Source: CAZATK01 sp964488085 | GTDB taxonomy: Bacteria; Patescibacteriota; Minisyncoccia; UBA6257; UBA11618 | Reading direction: 5' to 3' | DNA length: 11,631 bases | Assembly: GCA_964488085.1 (NCBI GenBank) | Contig: CAZATK010000015.1 | Span: 1 to 11,631 of the forward strand | In this document: piece after piece, positions 6,679-11,631 of the stretch | Position numbering within the stretch: position 1 is the stretch's first letter | Layout of the letters: the number at the start of each line of letters is the position of its first letter | Notes under the pieces: model-generated | Database searches by the model: none | The model's input: only the letters and a program-made list of their open reading frames with translations | Told to the model about the DNA's origin: nothing | Translations under genes and position numbers: made by a program

Positions 6679-8396
6679 TTTATAGAAACATTATCAAAAA
6701 CAAATAACTCCGGATCGCAAATAACATCAACAATTACCGGTTCTTTTTTGGATAATACATTCCTTATTTTTTCTTTTAAATTTTTACTAGATTTTATTCT
6801 TAAAGATTTTAAGCCATAAGCCGTAGCAATCTTTATAAAATCAGGCGCTTCATATCCATTACTTGGTTCAGTGGCAAAGGTTCTGCCATTAAATTGTTTT
6901 CGAGCAGGAAATTTAATATTTGCATAACATTGATTATTAAGTATGAAAACCTTAACCGGTATTTTATTCACAGCTATTGTTTGTAATTCTTGAATATTCA
7001 TTTGAAATCCTCCATCGCCAATTGTTGCCACAACATTCACGCTAGGATTAGCATAATAGGCGCCAATAACTGCCGGAAGAGAGTAGCCCATAGGGGAACA
7101 TCCCCACGCAGATATGAATCTTTGGCCTTTTTTGGGTTTATATCCCTGAACTACCCAAGTAAGATTCGTGCCGCAATCGGCAACGATTATATCATTACTT
7201 TGTAATAATTCTGATAAAATTTCCGTAAAATAGTATGGATTAACATAGTTTTTATCATCAGCGGGTGGAGATTTAATCTGAAAAAAATTAGTCTTTAATT
7301 CATTAACTTCTTTTTTCCATTCATTAATCTTCAAACTTATTTTCTGTTTTTTTAATAAATTTAAAAAAGATGGCAAAAACCCTTGCAGTTCCGCCTCTAT
7401 TTTAATTTGAGGAGAAATTAATCCTTCGTTTAACTCTCCTCTGTCTGCATCAACATAAATAATTTTTGCTTGTTTAGAAAATTCTTTTTCGTTAATAATG
7501 GCTCTAGTAGTAAATCTTGTGCCAAGAGCCACTAACAAATCGCATCCGCTAATCATTTTTAAAGCTGATGGATTTCCCAGCCCGCCAATATTTCCTCCAT
7601 ATAATTTATGATCCCAATTAAAATTATCCAAAGCCCCCCAAGTGGTAACAACTGGGATTTGGAGATAATTAACTACCTTATTAATAGTTTCTACTTGATT
7701 TGCCAAACGAACACCACCACCAACTAAAATAAGAGGTTTTTTGGCATTTTTTAATTCTTTTATAATTATTCCAATCGCTTTTTCTAATTGCCCTTCAGAA
7801 TTATTTTCTTTTTTTTCTGGAGTAAAGCCGATAAGTTTATCGGGGTCAACAAGCGCCCTCTGAATATTATAAGGGAGATCAATCAAAACTGGTCCCGGTC
7901 TGCCTGATTTGGCTATATAAACAGCTTTTTCAAATTCATAGCGTATCTTTTCCGGATTATCTAATAAAACAGCGTGTTTGGTAATTGGCTTAACCATGCT
8001 TATAATATCTGTTTCCTGAAAACCCCGTTGCCTAATAGCCCTTTCACCTTTCATATGATACATTCCCACCTGTCCCGTAATAAACATGCAGGGAATAGAG
8101 TCATAGTAGGCGCAAGCAATCCCCGTAACTAAATTAGTACCACCAGGACCACTAGTAACCATACCCACGCCAAACCCCTTAATTCTAGCGTAAGCATCCA
8201 CTGTCATTGCTAGCGCTTGTTCGTGATTAGGGCAGATATAGCGCATTTTCGGACATCTTGCTAAATCATCTATAACTTTCATTATATTTCCACCAGTTAT
8301 TACTGGAACCATATCAACCCCTTCCCTTTTTATTAAAGAAACTAAATATTCAGATACGGTTACGGTTTTTAATGAATTTTTTGATTCCAGTTTCAA
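6675..8396 (-). CDS. ThDP-dependent acetolactate-synthase-like enzyme
   Basis: A large ThDP enzyme of the acetolactate synthase family, 573 aa from the TTG at 8396. The PYR domain has the activating glutamate in PNHEQALA (Glu59) and TSGPGGTN (81-88). RQRGFQETD (122-130) matches the FAD-type branch. The central domain has ALGTRFTTRA, and the C-terminal PP domain has the cofactor motif GDG (460-462) to NN (487-488). There is no small regulatory subunit or other branched-chain amino-acid gene nearby, so a sugar role is likelier, as for YerE, which adds a two-carbon unit from pyruvate to a keto sugar. The start is uncertain. The frame is open back to GTG 8459 and ATG 8450, which would overlap the upstream SDR by about 100 bp. 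The conserved part begins at about TVSEYLV, so TTG 8396 (47-bp overlap) fits better. The gene ends in an ATGA overlap with the next SDR. Confidence 0.9.
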   Translation of the reverse strand: MKLESKNSLKTVTVSEYLVSLIKREGVDMVPVITGGNIMKVIDDLARCPKMRYICPNHEQALAMTVDAYARIKGFGVGMVTSGPGGTNLVTGIACAYYDSIPCMFITGQVGMYHMKGERAIRQRGFQETDIISMVKPITKHAVLLDNPEKIRYEFEKAVYIAKSGRPGPVLIDLPYNIQRALVDPDKLIGFTPEKKENNSEGQLEKAIGIIIKELKNAKKPLILVGGGVRLANQVETINKVVNYLQIPVVTTWGALDNFNWDHKLYGGNIGGLGNPSALKMISGCDLLVALGTRFTTRAIINEKEFSKQAKIIYVDADRGELNEGLISPQIKIEAELQGFLPSFLNLLKKQKISLKINEWKKEVNELKTNFFQIKSPPADDKNYVNPYYFTEILSELLQSNDIIVADCGTNLTWVVQGYKPKKGQRFISAWGCSPMGYSLPAVIGAYYANPSVNVVATIGDGGFQMNIQELQTIAVNKIPVKVFILNNQCYANIKFPARKQFNGRTFATEPSNGYEAPDFIKIATAYGLKSLRIKSSKNLKEKIRNVLSKKEPVIVDVICDPELFVFDNVSIK

Positions 8397-9228
8397 TATC
8401 TGTCTTTGGCTTCCAGCCAATTTCTTTTTTAATTTTGATGATGTTTGCATAGAAATCACAAGTAGGTTGATTTTGAGAACTTTTATTTAATAATTCTTTC
8501 TTTTTAATACCATAGACAATACTAGCAACTTTTTCAATTGATACTGAGCATCCAGTGCCAATGTTATAAATAGGACCAGAATTATTATTTTTTAATATTT
8601 CCCATATTGCCTCTGCCACATCTTCTACATAAACAAAGTCATTTTTATTAAATGGATTTTTAATGTCCGGCTTTAAATTTTTATTAAAACAATCAAGAAG
8701 ATAAGGAATTATGGACTGACGTCTTTGTCCCGGACCATAAACAAAAAAAAATCTTGTCCAAATAAACCGCATATTATTTTCTTCAGCTATTTTTCTGCCT
8801 AAAAAATGTAAGCAATTTTTGGCAATAACAAAAGAATTTGAATAATTCACCGGGTCTGTTTCTTTTAACTTTCCAAAAGATTTGCCATATTCCCAACAGC
8901 TTCCTGTCATTAAAATTTTTTTACAACCAGCTTCATTAAGGGCCTTAATTAAGTTGAGTCCATAAATTAAGTTATCGGCGCTGTTTAAAGAACTGTGTTG
9001 AGAAGCACTGCCATGAGGAGTGTTTTCCCAAGCTAAATGTATAGCCGCTTCCGGTTTAAACTTAATTAATTTATTTTTCCAATATTTTATGTTGCTTAAA
9101 TCACCCTTAATATAAGGAGCGTTATTTTTTGCGCGTGATAACAAAAGAAGCTCCTGATTTTTAGATTTTAATAAAGAAACTAAATGTTTGCCGATAAAAC
9201 CAGTACCACCGGTAATAAATATCCTCAT
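8350..9228 (-). CDS. Extended SDR with Phe in place of the usual catalytic Tyr
   Basis: A 292-aa NAD(P)-dependent epimerase/dehydratase family protein. It has ITGGTGFIG (5-13), the active-site serine region MTGSCWEYG (107-115), TRFFFVYGPGQRR (158-170), FVYVEDVAEA (198-207), YNIGTG (221-226) and a terminal GWKPKTDIETGIKKF. Where SDRs normally carry YxxxK this one reads NSFVIAK, so Lys137 is kept but the Tyr position is Phe133. Tyr129 lies four residues earlier and might or might not substitute. It starts with an ATGA overlap with the nucleotidyltransferase gene (9225-9228), and its end runs inside the ThDP gene. In context it probably reduces or isomerises a 4-keto sugar nucleotide, or has lost redox activity; sequence alone cannot decide. 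Confidence 0.89.
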   Translation of the reverse strand: MRIFITGGTGFIGKHLVSLLKSKNQELLLLSRAKNNAPYIKGDLSNIKYWKNKLIKFKPEAAIHLAWENTPHGSASQHSSLNSADNLIYGLNLIKALNEAGCKKILMTGSCWEYGKSFGKLKETDPVNYSNSFVIAKNCLHFLGRKIAEENNMRFIWTRFFFVYGPGQRRQSIIPYLLDCFNKNLKPDIKNPFNKNDFVYVEDVAEAIWEILKNNNSGPIYNIGTGCSVSIEKVASIVYGIKKKELLNKSSQNQPTCDFYANIIKIKKEIGWKPKTDIETGIKKFIKNRNRI

Positions 9229-9944
9229 AACTTAATATAATTTTCAAAATTTTTTAAACATAACGCATTGGTAATAGTATGATACCTGTCATCTGTTTGA
9301 TATGCGGCTATTTGTTTTTTATTTATTAAGCTCGGAATAATTTCTTTTTCAAAAGAAAAATTATGATTGGGCATGTCCAAAACTATTTTTTTATTTAATA
9401 TAAAAAATCCTATATCCACGCCATTTAGTCGAGAGTTTTGCCTAGTTTTATCATAAAAAAGAACCCTTCCATTTTTTCCAACACAAATATTATTTTCATA
9501 TCCATATTCACCATATCCATCTTTATTATTATAAACAGTGGTGGTCGCAAAGACACCTTTGGATTTATAAAAATTAATCATTTTTTTTAAAGAAAACGGC
9601 CAGTAATTATCGCCGTATAAAAGAAAAAAATGATCATCCAATAAATTGACGGCCTTTTTTAATCTGATACCCGTTTCATCATCAATATTACTAACTGAAT
9701 ATTTAATTGAAATGCCAAATTTTGATCCGTCGCCAAAATAAACTCGAAATTTTTTAGGTAAATAACCCAACAATAAAATAACTTCTTTGATATTATTTTT
9801 TTTAAGTAAATCAATTAAATATGTAACAAACGGCCGTCCATTCGCTAAAACCATTGGTTTAGGACAATTATTGGTTAAAGGACGCAATCTAGTTCCTATT
9901 CCGCCGCATAATATCACGGCTTGTTTTAATTTAATGAGCGTCAT
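9225..9944 (-). CDS. Sugar-1-phosphate nucleotidyltransferase
   Basis: A 239-aa NTP transferase. The signature loop is AVILCGGIGTRLRPLT followed by NCPKPMV (9-31), with the catalytic-site lysine in PKP. The metal aspartate is in YGDNYWP (111-117). TGIRLKKA (91-98) and NGVDIGFF (174-181) are typical of short nucleotidyltransferases in O-antigen-type loci. Length is close to that of HddC, the heptose-1-phosphate guanylyltransferase, and pairing with an HddA-like kinase and a GMD-like dehydratase favours GTP and a manno-configured sugar. However, CTP- or dTTP-using enzymes look similar, so I give no symbol. It starts at ATG 9944, overlapping the upstream SDR by 14 bp, and ends in an ATGA overlap with the next SDR. 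Confidence 0.9.
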   Translation of the reverse strand: MTLIKLKQAVILCGGIGTRLRPLTNNCPKPMVLANGRPFVTYLIDLLKKNNIKEVILLLGYLPKKFRVYFGDGSKFGISIKYSVSNIDDETGIRLKKAVNLLDDHFFLLYGDNYWPFSLKKMINFYKSKGVFATTTVYNNKDGYGEYGYENNICVGKNGRVLFYDKTRQNSRLNGVDIGFFILNKKIVLDMPNHNFSFEKEIIPSLINKKQIAAYQTDDRYHTITNALCLKNFENYIKL

Positions 9945-10923
9945 TTTTTACGAATTCTCTCCAATAATTAAGAGTATCTTCTAGTATTTGTTTAAATTTT
10001 ATTTTTGGCTTCCAGCCGGTAATTTTTCTAAATTTACTAGTATTACCAATTAAATTGGGAACGGAACTAGGCCTCACAAATTTAGGATCTATTCTATGTT
10101 TTATTTTTTTTACCGATGATATTTTAATAAGTCCTTCAAGAGCTTCTTTAAAAGTATGTATATGATCGCTTTCATCAGAACCAATCAAATATAATTCTCC
10201 CGGATTGCATTTCTCCATAGCCAGCCAATATGCCCTTATAATGTCATCAATGTGAGTAAAATTCCTTTTATCTTCTGTATAACCAACACGCATCATTGGT
10301 TTCTGTCTTCCAGATTCTATAAGAGCAATTTGATAGGCATACCAGGGAATGCCAAAAACATAATCTCGACGGGGACCTTCATGATTAAACGTTCTGGTTC
10401 TAATTATATTTAATCCGTAAGACTTAAAATAAACAAATCCTATAAAATTTTGCGCAACTTTACTGACGGCATAAGGATTAACCGGCCTTATAATAGTGCC
10501 CTCCGTAATTGGTAGTTCGTTTTTATTTATCTCTCCATATTCTTCGCAAGAACCAGCGATATGGAATCTTGGATTAATTCCACATTCCAAAATAGCATCC
10601 AATAAGTTAACTGTGCCTTTATAATTAACATCCATATAATGACTGGGATGATGCCAAGAGGGACTGACAAAGCTTTCAGCGGCAAAATGAAAAACCTTGT
10701 CCGGCTTAATTTCTTTAATTACTTTTCTAGTGCCAATAGGATCGGTAATGTCACAATCCAATAAATTTATTTTATCCAATATGTGTTTTATATTTCTCAT
10801 TCGTGATAAATTCCATCTTTTTAATCCATAAACTTCAATATTACCTTTCGCCAATAAATAATCCGCCATGTGCGAACCTACAAATCCCGTTATGCCCGTT
10901 ATAAGAATTTTTTCTTTTTTCAT
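9931..10923 (-). CDS. GDP-mannose 4,6-dehydratase-like SDR
   Basis: A 330-aa extended SDR from ATG 10923. ITGITGFVGSH (8-18) binds NAD(P). AGSCEEYG (123-130) carries the Ser/Glu active-site residues of 4,6-dehydratases, and RPVNPYAVSK (146-155) gives Tyr151 and Lys155. FNHEGPRRDYVF (179-190) and RPSSVPNLIGNTSK (284-297) closely resemble the GMD/RMD branch. It should make a GDP-4-keto-6-deoxy sugar; with an HddA-like kinase upstream the substrate may be GDP-heptose, as for DmhA of Yersinia/Campylobacter. The frame is open to a TTG at 10962 (adding MCYGRPRRPISNG), but those codons are the hairpin and inverted repeat of the junction element, so 10923 is the native start. It ends overlapping the nucleotidyltransferase by 14 bp. 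Confidence 0.9.
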   Translation of the reverse strand: MKKEKILITGITGFVGSHMADYLLAKGNIEVYGLKRWNLSRMRNIKHILDKINLLDCDITDPIGTRKVIKEIKPDKVFHFAAESFVSPSWHHPSHYMDVNYKGTVNLLDAILECGINPRFHIAGSCEEYGEINKNELPITEGTIIRPVNPYAVSKVAQNFIGFVYFKSYGLNIIRTRTFNHEGPRRDYVFGIPWYAYQIALIESGRQKPMMRVGYTEDKRNFTHIDDIIRAYWLAMEKCNPGELYLIGSDESDHIHTFKEALEGLIKISSVKKIKHRIDPKFVRPSSVPNLIGNTSKFRKITGWKPKIKFKQILEDTLNYWREFVKNDAH

Positions 10924-10927
10924 CCCG

Positions 10928-11011
10928 TTAGAGATAGGTCGCCTTGGGCGACCGTAACACAACTATTTTATTTAATATCGACTTTGTTTTTAGAGGGTTC
11001 TTGTATTTCAT
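10928..11011 (-). other. 27-codon open frame inside the junction element
   Basis: ATG 11011 to TAA 10928 would encode 27 residues beginning MKYKNPLKTK and ending RSPKATYL. Its stop lies inside the right inverted repeat, just as the GIY-YIG stop does in the other element, and the hairpin encodes its last codons. I see no GIY-YIG motif and no ribosome binding site. It could be a decayed gene tail or chance. Confidence 0.2.
10937..10953. other. Perfect hairpin, 7-bp GC-rich stem with 3-nt loop
   Basis: GGTCGCC TTG GGCGACC is self-complementary and abuts the inner edge of the inverted repeat at 10936. It is the most GC-rich spot in an AT-rich window. No run of T follows it on either strand, so it does not look like an intrinsic terminator. 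It is more likely a structural part of the element or a hairpin near the dehydratase start. Confidence 0.85.
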
Positions 11012-11022
11012 AATTGGCTAAT

Positions 11023-11046
11023 TTAGTTATCTCTAACGGGATTCAT
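11023..11046 (-). other. Mini-frame MNPVRDN at the left end of the 121-bp element
   Basis: ATG AAT CCC begins here, preceded directly by GGAG, and stops after seven codons. It has the same position and first three residues as MNPTHNLYFL in the GIY-YIG cassette. Whether it is translated is unknown. Confidence 0.3.
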
Positions 11047-11082
11047 CTCCAACTTTATCATCTTATTTAAATTTAAACATAC

Positions 11083-11112
11083 TTAGAGATTCTTTCTGAG
11101 TGAGGGATTCAT
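11083..11112 (-). repeat. Solo element end, mini-frame MNPSLRKNL
   Basis: On the minus strand ATGAATCCC is followed by TCACTCAGAAAGAATC, six bases after the kinase stop. The ATGAATCCC start is shared with the two larger elements but the following stem is a third type, and no complementary arm is visible in the window. The frame gives nine residues. I read it as a one-ended relative of the other elements. Confidence 0.5.
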
Positions 11113-11118
11113 AAACAA

Positions 11119-11631
11119 TCAATCCATATAAACTATTTTACTACCCACAGAAGTAAATTTAAAATTTAATTCCTTCAAACAGTCAAGCGCCTTCCTTACC
11201 TGCTTTTTTGACTTTTCTGAATTGCAATGAAAAAGTAAATAACCACCGCCTCCAGAACCTAAAATTTTACCACCAGAAGCGCCTGCTTTTAATGCTAAAT
11301 TATAATAATTATCAATAATACTGTTACTAATTTGGGCGGCGAATTGTTTTTTAAAAAGCCAATTTTGATGCAATATTTGTCCAAAATTATTTATATTTTG
11401 TTTATTTAAATTTTTTCCCAATACTTGAGACAATTTAACGACACCCGATAAGATTTCGTGATTATTTTTGATTCCATTTTTTTGTTCATTTAAAATAGTA
11501 CTTGATTGCGGATCAAGACCGGTATTAAACATTAGTAAATCATTATTGAGTTTTTCCTTAATCTCTCTTTTAATTTTTAGCGGGCTCACATTCACGCTTT
11601 CATCAGAATTAAATTTTATAAAGTTTAGTCC
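11119..11631 (-). CDS. hddA: GHMP sugar kinase, HddA-like, 5' end cut by window edge
   Basis: The frame is open to the right edge, giving 170 visible C-terminal residues that begin GLNFIKFNSDES; the N-terminal half with the ATP-binding motif is outside. The visible part shows NVSPLKIK, LLMFNTGLDPQSSTIL, a helix region ending ISNSIIDNYYNLA, then GASGGKILGSGGGGYLLF, the C-terminal glycine-rich motif of GHMP kinases. The combination resembles D-glycero-D-manno-heptose 7-phosphate kinase (HddA), which makes the 1,7-bisphosphate for GDP-heptose synthesis, more than galactokinase or mevalonate kinase. The nucleotidyltransferase and GMD-like gene downstream support this. A fucokinase-like specificity remains possible. 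An internal GTG at 11595 should not be taken as the start. Confidence 0.85.
   Translation of the reverse strand, partial: GLNFIKFNSDESVNVSPLKIKREIKEKLNNDLLMFNTGLDPQSSTILNEQKNGIKNNHEILSGVVKLSQVLGKNLNKQNINNFGQILHQNWLFKKQFAAQISNSIIDNYYNLALKAGASGGKILGSGGGGYLLFHCNSEKSKKQVRKALDCLKELNFKFTSVGSKIVYMD

Larger units (their letters stand above)
10922..11042 (-). repeat. 121-bp junction element with 15-bp inverted-repeat ends
   Basis: ATCCCGTTAGAGATA at 10922-10936 is the exact reverse complement of 11028-11042. The layout copies that of the GIY-YIG cassette: on the minus strand GGAGATGA then ATCCC at the left end, and GGGATGA at the right end, where ATG starts the next gene. Stem sequences inside ATCCC/GGGAT are different. 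There is no nuclease gene, only a hairpin and a 27-codon frame, so it may be a non-autonomous or decayed relative. It fills most of the 195-bp intergenic stretch 10924-11118. Confidence 0.7.

Noticed and set aside
6675..8396. Reading the ThDP enzyme as IlvB of valine/isoleucine synthesis
   Set aside because: There is no IlvH regulatory subunit, IlvC or IlvD nearby; it is embedded between sugar SDRs, so a sugar role is more economical, though not proven.
10937..10953. Hairpin as a rho-independent terminator
   Set aside because: No T-run follows the stem on either strand, and the operon continues immediately downstream in the same direction.
10924..10962. TTG start adding 13 residues to the dehydratase
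   Set aside because: The extra residues translate the hairpin and inverted repeat; MKKEKILITG is the normal beginning of the family.
11066..11077. 12-bp palindrome TTTAAATTTAAA as an operator
   Set aside because: It is made only of A/T in an AT-rich spacer and is easily explained by chance.
1..11631. Recoded TGA (glycine), as in some Candidate Phyla Radiation lineages
   Set aside because: TGA ends several genes at the expected family length and takes part in ATGA overlaps, so the standard bacterial stop set fits.
1..11631. CRISPR array, tRNA or rRNA genes
   Set aside because: I saw no regularly spaced direct repeats, no tRNA-like cloverleaf or TTCRANNC context, and no rRNA-like sequence. 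The GIY-YIG cassette repeats are inverted and too few.

Overview
The window is an AT-rich (roughly 30% GC by eye), very compact stretch of a bacterial surface-polysaccharide locus. Every convincing gene lies on the minus strand, so transcription runs from high to low coordinates. Neighbouring genes overlap or abut, often with the ATGA stop/start quadruplet. TGA is used as a stop by several complete genes, which argues against a TGA-reassigned code. Low GC, weak Shine-Dalgarno signals, tight packing and a small URI-type GIY-YIG nuclease fit a Candidate Phyla Radiation (Patescibacteria/Parcubacteria-like) genome. That placement is inference; there is no rRNA or marker gene here.

Layout in transcription order. 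(1) 11631-9225, nucleotide-sugar start: a GHMP sugar kinase of the heptose-kinase (HddA) type, cut by the window edge; then a 195-bp intergenic stretch full of short repeats; then a GDP-mannose 4,6-dehydratase-like SDR and a sugar-1-phosphate nucleotidyltransferase. (2) 9228-5818, sugar tailoring: an extended SDR with Phe where the catalytic Tyr is expected, an acetolactate-synthase-like ThDP enzyme, and a second extended SDR. (3) 5817-5518: a GIY-YIG endonuclease gene enclosed by a perfect 20-bp inverted repeat and set exactly into the junction between two operon genes. (4) 5519-3623: a two-domain sugar C-methyltransferase-type protein and a CmcI-family methyltransferase. (5) 3620-991: three tandem paralogous family-2 glycosyltransferases. 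(6) 1009-1: a SAM methyltransferase cut by the left edge.

How the genes may work together (inference): kinase, nucleotidyltransferase and 4,6-dehydratase would give an activated 4-keto-6-deoxy sugar, possibly a GDP-heptose derivative. The SDRs, the ThDP enzyme (C-C bond formation from pyruvate, by analogy with YerE of yersiniose synthesis) and the C-methyltransferase-like protein would branch, reduce and decorate it. The three glycosyltransferases and the other methyltransferases would assemble and cap the glycan.

The least ordinary signal is a set of short elements at gene junctions. All share ATGAATCCC (or ATGCATCCC) at one end; where a second end is present it is GGGATGA. Their inverted-repeat stems differ. 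One carries the GIY-YIG gene, one is a 121-bp version with an internal hairpin, and two are solo ends, one of which forms the N-terminus of a glycosyltransferase. Each left end encodes a tiny peptide starting MNP (MHP in the fused copy). The full elements have ATGA on both sides, so the upstream stop and downstream start are both kept.
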